From positions 238,418 to 302,417 of the forward strand of contig JAHLLI010000001.1 in assembly GCA_020444245.1 (NCBI GenBank): 64,000 nt of DNA, read 5' to 3'. Positions 8,539 to 17,149 of this stretch are shown in pieces. The notes beneath the pieces are model-generated. The model did no database searches, had not been told where the DNA came from, and saw nothing but the letters and a program-made list of their open reading frames with translations. Position 1 is the first letter of the stretch. The number at the start of each line of letters is the position of its first letter. Origin of the DNA: Actinomycetales bacterium (GTDB lineage Bacteria; Actinomycetota; Actinomycetes; Actinomycetales; Cellulomonadaceae). The position numbers were made by a program, and so were the translations under genes.

Positions 8539-9450
8539 CTAGTAGACCGTCAGGCCGTGAGCGCGGAACTGGCCGCGGACGCGCTCGACGAGCTCGGCGC
8601 TCGGGGCGTGGACACCCTCCAGCTCGTAGTCCAGGCCCAGCGCCGCCCACTTGTCGCGGCCCATCTGGTGGAACGGGAGCACCTCGACCCGGCTCACGCT
8701 GGACAGGCTCGCGGCGTACTCGGCGACCGCCTCGACGTTCGCCTCGTCGTCGGTCACGCCGGGCACCAGGACGAACCGGACCCAGATCTCGGTGCCCGCC
8801 TCGGCCAGCCGTCGGCCGAAGGCCAGCGTCGGCGCGAGCTCACGGCCGGTGACGCGCTTGTACGTCTCGGGGATCCCGGACTTCACGTCCAGGAGCACCA
8901 GGTCGATGTCGGCCAGCATCTCGTCGCTGACGTGCGCACCCAGATAGCCCGACGTGTCGATCGCGGTGTGCAGCCCCAGCTCCTTGGCGCCGCGCAGCAG
9001 GCGGGCCGCGAACGCCGGCTGCATGAGTGGCTCGCCCCCGGAGATCGTCAGCCCACCCTTGGTGGCCTTGAGGACGCCCGCGTACCGCGTCAGCCGGCCG
9101 AGCAGCTCGGTCGCGGTGATCGGCTTGCCGCGCCGCATCTCCATGGTGTCGGGGTTGTGGCAGTACAGGCAGCGCAGCGGGCAGCCGGACAGGAACGCCG
9201 TGAGCCGGGTCCCGGGGCCGTCGACGGCGGTGACCAGCTCCCAGGAGTGCACCGACCCGAGCTCTCCGGCCCGCATCTGGGAGAACTTCTCCGACCGTTC
9301 CAGCTCGACGGACTCCAGGCCCGCGGTCCCGGAGGTCGCGCGCACGGTGGATCCACCCACGACGGGCACGTCGAGGGTGACGATCGGGGCGCCCTGCGGA
9401 CCGGGAACGGTCATGGGTCCATGGTGACCCACAACCCTCGGGGAAGTCAT
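8539..9450 (-). CDS. pflA: Pyruvate formate-lyase activating enzyme (radical SAM); start could be 9414
   Basis: GTRLTAFLSGCPLRCLYCHNPDTMEMRRGK (CxxxCxxC); GLTISGGEPLMQPAF; VSRVEVLPFHQMGRDKW. Confidence 0.9.
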   Translation of the reverse strand: MTSPRVVGHHGPMTVPGPQGAPIVTLDVPVVGGSTVRATSGTAGLESVELERSEKFSQMRAGELGSVHSWELVTAVDGPGTRLTAFLSGCPLRCLYCHNPDTMEMRRGKPITATELLGRLTRYAGVLKATKGGLTISGGEPLMQPAFAARLLRGAKELGLHTAIDTSGYLGAHVSDEMLADIDLVLLDVKSGIPETYKRVTGRELAPTLAFGRRLAEAGTEIWVRFVLVPGVTDDEANVEAVAEYAASLSSVSRVEVLPFHQMGRDKWAALGLDYELEGVHAPSAELVERVRGQFRAHGLTVY

Positions 9451-9473
9451 GGGACGTTTGGACCGAAAGTCCC
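9451..9473. promoter_or_regulatory. GGGAC...GTCCC imperfect palindrome upstream of pflA, possible DosR/DevR-like site
   Basis: GGGACGTTTGGACCGAAAGTCCC; inner GGACcgaaaGTCC. Confidence 0.35.
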
Positions 9474-9483
9474 GAGACGGTCC

Positions 9484-10875
9484 CTAGCGAAGATCGGTGT
9501 CGAGGCGGTCGAGCAGCCGTCGCGCAGCCTCCACGACCAGCGTCCTGTCCTGGGTGACGGCGAAGTCGAACCAGCGCTCCTCGCCGGCCCCGGGCGGTGC
9601 CGGCCGCTCGCGAGCCAGCAGCGCCACCGCGTCCTGGACGCCGAGGACCACCACCGCCCACTCCTCGGCCAGCGGGTCACCGGGGGGCAGCGCCGCCCCG
9701 CGCACGTCCGGTGCGGGCTCCGCCGGGACGCCGGTGCCCAGCACGGCGACCAGCGGCAGCCTCTCGGCGAGCGCCTCGAACCGACGGACGGCCGCCGCGC
9801 TCAGGTAGCGCACGTCCTGCACGCAGCTGAGCAGCACCGGCGGGGTCCCGGACTCCTGGGCGACGAGCTCGATGCCACGCACCACGGCGCGGACCACCGA
9901 CTCCGGCCCTCCGATCCACGCGCCCGGCCCCAGCAGCGCGAACGGCGACTGCCGCACCCGTTGACGGGGCGCCGGCGCCGCGATCACCGTCGACCCGGAC
10001 CACGACGGGGTCGCCAGGGCCTGCGGTCGCCCCCACAGCCAGCCCTGCCCGAGGGTCGCGCCGAGCACCAGCGCGCGCGCCCGGTCCTCCTCGGACTCGA
10101 CCCCCTCGGCGACCACCAGGGCACCGCTCTGCTCGGCGTACGCCCGCACCGCGTGGGTGACGACCACCGTCGAGAGGTCGTCGATCGACCCGAGCGTGCG
10201 CACGTCGAGCTTGACCACCTCCGGGCGCAGCACCGGCAGGAGGGCGAGCGCGGCGGGCTCCGCACCGACGTCGTCGAGCGCGATCGGGTGGCCGGCGCCG
10301 CGCAGCCGGTCGGCCGCCGCGAGCACCGCGGCAGGGTCCTGTGCGAGCGCGTGCTCGGTGAGCTCGACGACGACGCGCAGACCACCCGGCCGGGCGCGCA
10401 GCAGCTCCAGCACCGCATCCGGGTCCTCGTGGACGGTCGCGGGGTCGACGTTGACGAAGAGCAGGTCGGTGCCGGCCGCGCGGCCCGCTCCCCGCAGGTG
10501 GGTGCGCAGAGCGACCCGGTCCAGCTCCGCCTCGTCGCCCGACTCGTGCGCCGCGTCGATCAGGGCCCGGGGCGACTCGAGCGCCGAGCCCGCGGGACCG
10601 CGGAGCAGGGCCTCGTGGGCGACCACGTTCTGCGAGCGCAGGTCGACCAGCGGCTGGAGCAGGCTGCGAAGGCCACCGCCGCGCAGCAGGGCCGCGAGGT
10701 CGGCGTCGTCCGCCCCGACGGTCTCACCCGACGACGTGCGTTGCGAGGGCAGCCCGCCGGACTGCCAGGGCGGCGGGCCGTCGTACGCCTGGGGCAGCAG
10801 CACCTCCCCGTAGCCCGCGAGGGCGCCGGGCACCCCGGGCTCGGCCAGCGGCCGGAACATCGGGGTCGCGCTCAC
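9484..10875 (-). CDS. EAL-domain protein with C-terminal DICT-like domain
   Basis: LLQPLVDLRSQNVVAHEALLRGP (EAL), VELTEHAL, IALDDVGAEPAALALL, VKLDVRTL, LVVAEGVESEEDRA; GTG start. Confidence 0.8.
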   Translation of the reverse strand: MSATPMFRPLAEPGVPGALAGYGEVLLPQAYDGPPPWQSGGLPSQRTSSGETVGADDADLAALLRGGGLRSLLQPLVDLRSQNVVAHEALLRGPAGSALESPRALIDAAHESGDEAELDRVALRTHLRGAGRAAGTDLLFVNVDPATVHEDPDAVLELLRARPGGLRVVVELTEHALAQDPAAVLAAADRLRGAGHPIALDDVGAEPAALALLPVLRPEVVKLDVRTLGSIDDLSTVVVTHAVRAYAEQSGALVVAEGVESEEDRARALVLGATLGQGWLWGRPQALATPSWSGSTVIAAPAPRQRVRQSPFALLGPGAWIGGPESVVRAVVRGIELVAQESGTPPVLLSCVQDVRYLSAAAVRRFEALAERLPLVAVLGTGVPAEPAPDVRGAALPPGDPLAEEWAVVVLGVQDAVALLARERPAPPGAGEERWFDFAVTQDRTLVVEAARRLLDRLDTDLR

Positions 10876-10964
10876 GGTCGGTCCTCGGGGTTGACGACGC
10901 AGAGGGCTGGGGGCCTCTCCCGACCCCATCGGCACCGAGGTCCCACCGTTGAGCGGTCGGTCGC

Positions 10965-11552
10965 TCAGCCGGGTCCCTGCTCCCCGACCGGGACCGGGGC
11001 GTCGAGCCGGTTGCCCGGGCCCGGCAGGGGGCACGACCACGCCTCGTCGTACGCGCACGAGGGCGGGTAGGCGAAGTTCAGGTCGACGACCAGGTCGTCC
11101 CGGCCGCCGCCGAGGTCGGCCCCCTTGACCGTGTCGAGCACGTACCGCCCGCCGCCGTAGCCCGTCGACCCGGAGGTGGCGTCGCGCACCGGCAGGAACA
11201 CGCCTCCGCCGTAGACCGCGACCCACCAGAGGTCCAGCGTCCCGAGCCCGGGCAGCTCCACGCGACCGATCCGGTCCTGGTGGACCACGCCGTCCCCGGT
11301 GGCCACCGACGTGCGCAGCGCCTCGGCCGGGAGGACGGGGACGACGAACCGGAACGTGGGGTCGTACGGCGCGACCCGGAGGCGGAACGAGGCCCGTCGC
11401 GCCTGCGGGATCGGCGACTGGGGGTGGTACCGCAGCAGCTCCTCGCGCCCGGCGAACCAGCGGGCGTGCCCTGCGACGGGGTCGCAGCGCCGCACTTCGC
11501 GGTACAGACCCGCGACCCGGCGCCGCCAGTCGAGCAGGTCGAGGGCGTCCAC
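10965..11552 (-). CDS. DUF1684 family protein (start uncertain; ORF open to 11684)
   Basis: YGGGRYVLDTVKGADLGGGRDDLVVDLNFAYPPSCAYDEAWSCPLPGPGNRLDAPV is typical of the family. Confidence 0.8.
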   Translation of the reverse strand: MDALDLLDWRRRVAGLYREVRRCDPVAGHARWFAGREELLRYHPQSPIPQARRASFRLRVAPYDPTFRFVVPVLPAEALRTSVATGDGVVHQDRIGRVELPGLGTLDLWWVAVYGGGVFLPVRDATSGSTGYGGGRYVLDTVKGADLGGGRDDLVVDLNFAYPPSCAYDEAWSCPLPGPGNRLDAPVPVGEQGPG

Positions 11553-11629
11553 GCCCCCACGCTCCGCCAGGACCGCGGCGCCGGCAACCGGACCGCCGCG
11601 CGATCCGGGTCGTGGGACGACGGCGCGAC

Positions 11630-12517
11630 TCAGCCCGCCGAGCGCTCCTCGTCGGTCGCGCGACGCACCACGATCCTGGTCCACGCGCCGACGTAGACCC
11701 GGTCACCCTCGGCGAGCTCGCGGCGCTGCCCCGGCACGAGTGGGACGGTGGGCAGCGGGCCGCTCGCGGGGCCCACGTAGGTGCCGTTCGAGGACTGCAG
11801 GTCCTCGATCCACCACCGCGTGCCGTCGGTGCTCAGCTGCGCCTGCCGGCGGCTGACCCCGATGTCCGCGCCGCAGTCCACCTCGGGGTGGATGTTGCGG
11901 CTGCGCGAGACCCGGCCCACCAGCACGCTGCGCACGCTCAGCGGCACGATCACCGGCAGTCCCGGCGACGGGCACGGCTCGTCGGCCTCCTGCTCGGCGT
12001 ACCAGGCGGGGTCCACCCACAGCTCGGCCACCCACTCGAGCGGGACCGCCGGCGCGAGCGGGGCCGGCGGCGCGTCGGTGCCCGCGGGGGCGGGGGCGCC
12101 CGGTGCGGCCTCGGTGCCCGCGGGGGCGGGAGCGCCCGGTGCGGCCTCGGCGCCGTCCGCGCCCTCGGGAGCGCCCGGCGCGGGGGCGGGCGTCTCCCCG
12201 CCCTGCGCGCCCACGGGCGCATCCAGGTCGAGGGCCGACGCGCCTCGGGGCAGCGCGCCGGTGGTGAAGTCGTACCCGCACGCCTCGCAGAACAGCGCGC
12301 CGGCCGGGTTGGCCGTCCGGCAGTGCGGGCACGCGGTGGTCCCGGCGGCGGGCGCGTCCGGCGCGGCGGCGGTCGCATCCGGCGCGGGGGCGGGCGGCGC
12401 CACGGGTGCCGCGCTCGACGACGGGCCGGACGGTGCGGACGCGTCCAGCGGCGCCCCGCAGGTGTCGCAGTAGTCCGTCGCCTGGCTGACGTGCCCCTGC
12501 GGGCAGACGACGCTCAC
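11630..12517 (-). CDS. FHA domain protein with two N-terminal zinc ribbons and Pro/Ala linker
   Basis: CPQGHVSQATDYCDTCGAPL; CPHCRTANPAGALFCEACGYDF; SVLVGRVSRSRNIHPEVDCGADIGVSRRQAQLSTDGTRWWIEDLQSSNGTYVG. Confidence 0.9.
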   Translation of the reverse strand: MSVVCPQGHVSQATDYCDTCGAPLDASAPSGPSSSAAPVAPPAPAPDATAAAPDAPAAGTTACPHCRTANPAGALFCEACGYDFTTGALPRGASALDLDAPVGAQGGETPAPAPGAPEGADGAEAAPGAPAPAGTEAAPGAPAPAGTDAPPAPLAPAVPLEWVAELWVDPAWYAEQEADEPCPSPGLPVIVPLSVRSVLVGRVSRSRNIHPEVDCGADIGVSRRQAQLSTDGTRWWIEDLQSSNGTYVGPASGPLPTVPLVPGQRRELAEGDRVYVGAWTRIVVRRATDEERSAG

Positions 12518-13797
12518 TTGCGCACCCGGCTGGTCTTGGTGGACGTCGTGTCCAGCGCCATCTCGTCGAGCTTGTCGACGTTCTTCCTCAGCCTGACCTT
12601 GCCGGTCGCGGGCTCCTCGATGTCCACGACCTTGCGCAGCTTGGACGTGACCTCCTCGTTCCCGGTCTCCGCGGCGAGCTGAGCCGCGCGGCCGAGCTTG
12701 GCGGTCGCGGTCCGGTCGTCACCGGCGGCGCGGGCGGCCAGACCGTCCTGGATCGCCTCCGCCAGCTCGGTCTGACCGGTGTAGTGCGCGACCTCGGGGT
12801 TGATCCGTGCGGTGAGCGAGGAGTCGTCGGACCAGAGCGCCTTGACCAACCCCTGGGTGACCACCTGGTCCCCCACGGCGAGCTGGACCCGGGCAGCGAG
12901 CTGCTCCTGGCCCACCGCACGGGACGCGGGCAGCCGGACGGCCACGTGGTAGTCACGTGACTCGTCGCCCCACGACCCGGTCGGGTACGCCCCGGTCAGC
13001 GCATTGACCTCGCGGCGCCGGGCGGACAGGTCCTCCACCGACGGCGCGACCTGCCGCACGAACAGCACCTGAGCGCCCTGGGGCACCCAGACCCGCAGGT
13101 CTGCCGACGCCACACCGCGGGACATCGCCTGGCGCATCAGCGTCGCGAACTCCGCGGCCATCTGGTCCGGCCGCGGGATCAGGTCGACCGAGCCCATCAG
13201 GGTCTGGGCGATGCGCCGAAGCTCGCCGACCTCCCAGCTCGAGCCCACGCCTCGGCAGTCCACCTGGATGTGCCCGGCGGCCCGCGCCATCCGCTGGTCG
13301 AGCTCGGCGGGGGTCTCGTGCTGGTTCTTGCCGTCCGTGAGCAGGATCGCGTGCGCCTGCGTGACGCTCGGCACGGACTGCACGACCCGGGCCGCGAGCT
13401 CCAGCCAGGTGCCCATCGCCGTGCCGCCGTCCGGTGCCAGGTAGCCGATCGCCTGCCGGGCCAGGGAGCGCGTCTGAGGGCTCATCTGCGCCATGCCCAT
13501 CGGCCCGCCGTCGAACGGGAACACCAGCCGTGCTTGGTGGGTCCCGGCGATGAGCGAGAACCAGGTGCCGTCGATGACCTGGTCCAGCGCGGCCGCCGCA
13601 GCGGCCTGCGCGGCGCGGACCCCCGGCCAGCCCATCGAGGCGGACGTGTCGACGATGACGATCTCGCCGGCGTCGCCGGCGCTGGTCTGCCCGGCCTGGC
13701 CGGCTCCCCGGCACTCGACGGTGACGATCGCGTGCACGTCGGTGGAGCCGCCGGCCAGGTACTCGTTCTGGTACACCGCCGCCGAGAACTCGGTCAT
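12514..13797 (-). CDS. VWA domain protein
   Basis: EIVIVDTSASMGWPGVRAAQAAAAAALDQV (MIDAS DxSxS); THAILLTDGKNQHE-type; ATGA overlap with upstream PP2C gene. Confidence 0.9.
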   Translation of the reverse strand: MTEFSAAVYQNEYLAGGSTDVHAIVTVECRGAGQAGQTSAGDAGEIVIVDTSASMGWPGVRAAQAAAAAALDQVIDGTWFSLIAGTHQARLVFPFDGGPMGMAQMSPQTRSLARQAIGYLAPDGGTAMGTWLELAARVVQSVPSVTQAHAILLTDGKNQHETPAELDQRMARAAGHIQVDCRGVGSSWEVGELRRIAQTLMGSVDLIPRPDQMAAEFATLMRQAMSRGVASADLRVWVPQGAQVLFVRQVAPSVEDLSARRREVNALTGAYPTGSWGDESRDYHVAVRLPASRAVGQEQLAARVQLAVGDQVVTQGLVKALWSDDSSLTARINPEVAHYTGQTELAEAIQDGLAARAAGDDRTATAKLGRAAQLAAETGNEEVTSKLRKVVDIEEPATGKVRLRKNVDKLDEMALDTTSTKTSRVRK

Positions 13798-14975
13798 CGC
13801 TGGTCCGTCCCTTCCGCGCTGGCCGTGCCGGCCACGCTGGCCATGCCGGTCGTGCCGGTGGCACCGGTCGCGCCGCCGAGGCGCGCCAGCACCACCGTGA
13901 TGTTGTCATGCCCGCCCTGGTCGTTGGCCCAGTCGACCAGCGCCGACGCCGCGGTCAGCGGGTCGCCCCCGGCCCCACCGAGCGCACCCGCCGCCACCTC
14001 ACCGAGCGCGGCAGGCTCCGAGCAGTAGTTCCACAACCCGTCCGAGCACAGCAGGAGCCACCCCGGGCCGTCCACCTCGAGCGGGGTGAGTCGCGGTGTC
14101 TGGTCGGGCGAGTCCACGCCGAGCCAGCGGGTGATCGCGTGCGCCTGCGGCCCCGCCTCCGCCTCGGCCCGCGGGCGGCCGGCCGCGATCTGCTGGCCGG
14201 CGACCGAGTCGTCGATGGTCAGCAGCAGGGGCTCGCCGACGTCCGGCAGCCAGTACGCACGCGAGTCGCCGACCACGCCGACCACGACCACCGGGTCCTG
14301 CACCGCCGCCGCGACGAACGTGCACGACGGCGGGCTCTCCGCGTCGTCGTCGGGTGTCGCGGCAGCCACCGCGGCGGCAGCGGCGGCAGCGGCCTGCGTG
14401 ACCCGCACGCCGAGCGCGGCGATCCGCGCGCTGCCCTCGGCCAGGCCCACCGACCCGGTGCCCAGCACGTCGGCGGCGGCCCGTGCGGCCGCGAGGCTGG
14501 CCACATCCGAGCTGACCGAGGTGGACACCCCGTCGCACACCACCAGGGCCGCCCGCCCGGCGCCGTCCGCGAGCACCGCCGCGGCGTCCTCGTTGCGGTG
14601 GTGGCGCAGCCCGCGGTCGCTGACCGCCGCGACACCCGGAGCAGGTGCGACGGCGAAGTGGTCTCGCTCGCTGGGCGCCTTGGCGCCGCACTGCGTGCAG
14701 TAGCCGTCGGAGTCCACCGCCCCGCCGCACTCCCGGCACGGGGGCCTCGGCGGCTGGCGACGGGCCGGGGCGAGCATCGGTGCCGTCGCGGTGTCCGGGC
14801 CCTCGGGCGGCGCGGGGTCGGCCGGGACGGCCACGCCGGACGAGGTCGCCCGGCCGTCGGTCGGCAGGTCGGCCCCGCAGTGCTCGCAGAACCGGTCCGC
14901 CGGACCGGCCACGGTGCCGCAGGTGCCGCACTCGCGGCCCACGACCCCGTCCACGGCGCTCACCGCATCGTCCAT
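13794..14975 (-). CDS. PP2C-family Ser/Thr protein phosphatase with N-terminal zinc ribbons
   Basis: ECGTCGTVAGPADRFCEHCGADL; CRECGGAVDSDGYCTQCGAKAPS; VSDRGLRHHRNEDAAAVLADG; VVCDGVS; GVVGDSRAYWL; LLLCSDGLWNY; GGHDNITVVLARL. Confidence 0.92.
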   Translation of the reverse strand: MDDAVSAVDGVVGRECGTCGTVAGPADRFCEHCGADLPTDGRATSSGVAVPADPAPPEGPDTATAPMLAPARRQPPRPPCRECGGAVDSDGYCTQCGAKAPSERDHFAVAPAPGVAAVSDRGLRHHRNEDAAAVLADGAGRAALVVCDGVSTSVSSDVASLAAARAAADVLGTGSVGLAEGSARIAALGVRVTQAAAAAAAAVAAATPDDDAESPPSCTFVAAAVQDPVVVVGVVGDSRAYWLPDVGEPLLLTIDDSVAGQQIAAGRPRAEAEAGPQAHAITRWLGVDSPDQTPRLTPLEVDGPGWLLLCSDGLWNYCSEPAALGEVAAGALGGAGGDPLTAASALVDWANDQGGHDNITVVLARLGGATGATGTTGMASVAGTASAEGTDQR

Positions 14976-17149
14976 CGGCGCACGGCGTTCGCGGCGTCGA
15001 CCAGCGCGACACGCTCGGCGTGGTCCTCGGACATCGACGCCAGGGACCGGTAGGTCTGCTCGAGGCCGTCGCGCAGGGCCGGCTCGGCGGCCGGCCAGGG
15101 CCCGATCCGCAGCGCCGGCTGCGGCCCGGAGCGCAGGACCTCGCCGAGCGCTCCCTGGAGCACCTGGGCGGTGACCGTCATCCGCTGCTCCGCGTCGATG
15201 CCGGCGACCTCGATGCTGGACATCGCCTCGGCGTAGGCGGGCAGGCCGCCACCGGAGGTCAGCAGCGCGGTGGCCCGGTGGGCACGCGCCTCGGGGTAGG
15301 CCCGGCTGGTCGGCGGCACCAGCTCCAGCGCCGCGACGGCCTCCCCGCCGGAGTCCCGGCCGGACCGGATCCGGGCCAGCGCGAAGGCGGCGGGCGGCAC
15401 GTACGCCGCGTCGGTGCGGGCGCACACCGCGTACAGCGCCTCGGCGATGTCGGTCTCACCGGTCATCTCGCACGCGGCGGCGAGCCCGAGCTTGGGTGCG
15501 AGCTCGCCCGGCACCTGGCCGTACACCGCGTTGAACGCGGCCTGGGCCGCGGCCCCGTCGCCGCGGGCCAGCGCGGCCAGGCCCTGGAGCCACACCGCGC
15601 GCCACTCCCACGGGTCGGCGGCGAGCAGCTCGTCGGTCACGGCCGTGACGTCCTGCGGCCGGCCGGCCTCCAGGGCCGTGCGGCCGGTGGCGAGCAGCAC
15701 CTCGGCCGAGCGCTGCGGGGCCCCGGCGAGCGCGGCGAGGCGGGCCTGCGGGTCCTCCACACCGAGGGTGGCGAGCCAGCCGGCCTGCGGGTCGGACGGG
15801 TCGACGGCCAGCCGGGGCAGGTCGCGCCAGGTCAGCTCGGAGGTGGCCACGTCGGGCGCACCGAACAGCAGCGACGGCGCGGCGACCGACGCGGCGGCCT
15901 CGGCCCGGTCGGCGGCGACCACCTCACGCAGCACGCCGTGCAGCTGCACGCGCAGCTCGGCGACCGAGGCGAACCGGTCCGCGGCGTCGTAGGCGCAGGC
16001 CTTGGCCACCAACCGGTAGAACGAGTCGTACCGCTGGAACAGCGGGGTCTCGGCGACCGGCGGGAGCGAGGACACGTAGGTCGACTGGTAGCCGCGGAAC
16101 TCCATCGCGAGCACCAGCAGCGTCCGGCCGATCGTGTAGACGTCGGAGGCGACGCTCGTGCCGACCTCCGGCACCTCAGGGGCCTGGTAGCCCACCGTGC
16201 CGTAGATCGCCGAGTCGGCGTCGTCGATGCGGCGCACCCCGCCGAGGTCGATGAGCTTGACGTCGTCACCGACCTGGATGAGGTTGTCCGGCTTGAAGTC
16301 GCAGTAGACCAGCCCGAGGTCGTGCAGGTACTCGAACGCGGGCAGGATCTCCAGGACGTACGCGATCGCCTGGTCCAGCGGCAGCGGGTCGTACCGTCCG
16401 GCGGCGGCCATCCGCTCCTTGAGCACCTGCTTGAGCGACGTCCCGCCGACGTACTCCATGACGGTGTACCCGGCGCCCTCGTGCACCACGAAGTTGTAGA
16501 TCTCCACGATCCGCGGGTGCTCGACCTGGGCGAGGAACCCGCGCTCGGCGATCGCGGCGGCCTGCGCGTCGGCGTCCCCGGCGTTGAGCAGGCCCTTGAG
16601 CACGACCCAGCGGTCCGAGACGTTGCGGTCCCGGGCCAGGTAGATCCAGCCGAGCCCACCGTGCGCGAGCGCGCCGGCCACCTCGTACTGACCGCCGACC
16701 ACGTCGCCGGGCGCGAGCGTGGGGTCGAACGAGTACTTCGTGCGGCACTGCGGGCAGAAGCCCTGGGTCCGGCCGGGCCGGCCGTCGATGGATCGGCCGA
16801 CCTCCGCGCCGCACGAGGGGCAGAACCTCTTGGACTCGGCGACCTCGGGGTCGACGAGGATCGCGGTGGACGGGTCGACCGGGGCACGCGGCGGCACGGA
16901 GGTCAGGCCCGCGCCGAGCCGGGCGGCCCGGAGCCGGCGCGACGCGGTGCCGACCCGGCGCGTCACCCCGGTGCGCCCGCGGGCCGAGCCGATCGCGGTC
17001 GACGCGAGCCGGCTGGAGGTCCGGGTCGACGTCGACGAGTCGTCCGGGCCGGTGGCCGCGACGGGGGCGGCGTCGGGCGGCGACCCGCACACGTCGCAGT
17101 AGCCGTCGAGGATCGAGCCGGTGCAGCCGGGCTGGGTGCAGGCAGCCAT
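14960..17149 (-). CDS. pknG: Ser/Thr protein kinase PknG (zinc ribbon/rubredoxin-like N-term, kinase, TPR-like C-term)
   Basis: CTQPGCTGSILDGYCDVCGSPP; FCPSCGAEVGRS...GFCPQCRTKYSFDPTLAPGDVVGGQYEVAGALAHGGLGWIYLARDRNVSDRWVVLKGLLN; LVYCDFKPDNLIQ. Confidence 0.93.
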   Translation of the reverse strand: MAACTQPGCTGSILDGYCDVCGSPPDAAPVAATGPDDSSTSTRTSSRLASTAIGSARGRTGVTRRVGTASRRLRAARLGAGLTSVPPRAPVDPSTAILVDPEVAESKRFCPSCGAEVGRSIDGRPGRTQGFCPQCRTKYSFDPTLAPGDVVGGQYEVAGALAHGGLGWIYLARDRNVSDRWVVLKGLLNAGDADAQAAAIAERGFLAQVEHPRIVEIYNFVVHEGAGYTVMEYVGGTSLKQVLKERMAAAGRYDPLPLDQAIAYVLEILPAFEYLHDLGLVYCDFKPDNLIQVGDDVKLIDLGGVRRIDDADSAIYGTVGYQAPEVPEVGTSVASDVYTIGRTLLVLAMEFRGYQSTYVSSLPPVAETPLFQRYDSFYRLVAKACAYDAADRFASVAELRVQLHGVLREVVAADRAEAAASVAAPSLLFGAPDVATSELTWRDLPRLAVDPSDPQAGWLATLGVEDPQARLAALAGAPQRSAEVLLATGRTALEAGRPQDVTAVTDELLAADPWEWRAVWLQGLAALARGDGAAAQAAFNAVYGQVPGELAPKLGLAAACEMTGETDIAEALYAVCARTDAAYVPPAAFALARIRSGRDSGGEAVAALELVPPTSRAYPEARAHRATALLTSGGGLPAYAEAMSSIEVAGIDAEQRMTVTAQVLQGALGEVLRSGPQPALRIGPWPAAEPALRDGLEQTYRSLASMSEDHAERVALVDAANAVRRWTMR

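Noticed and set aside
8557-11070. 837-aa plus-strand ORF antisense to pflA and the EAL gene
   Set aside because: High-GC shadow ORF rich in R/G/H/V with no domain signature; opposite strand carries clear protein families.
12083-12160. GC-rich tandem repeats in the FHA gene as a possible CRISPR-like or regulatory array
   Set aside because: They encode an Ala/Pro linker (EAAPGAPAPAGT) in frame; simple coding repeat.
11630-12517. Calling the FHA gene garA/odhI
   Set aside because: No ETT-type phosphorylation motif and different architecture (zinc ribbons, long linker).
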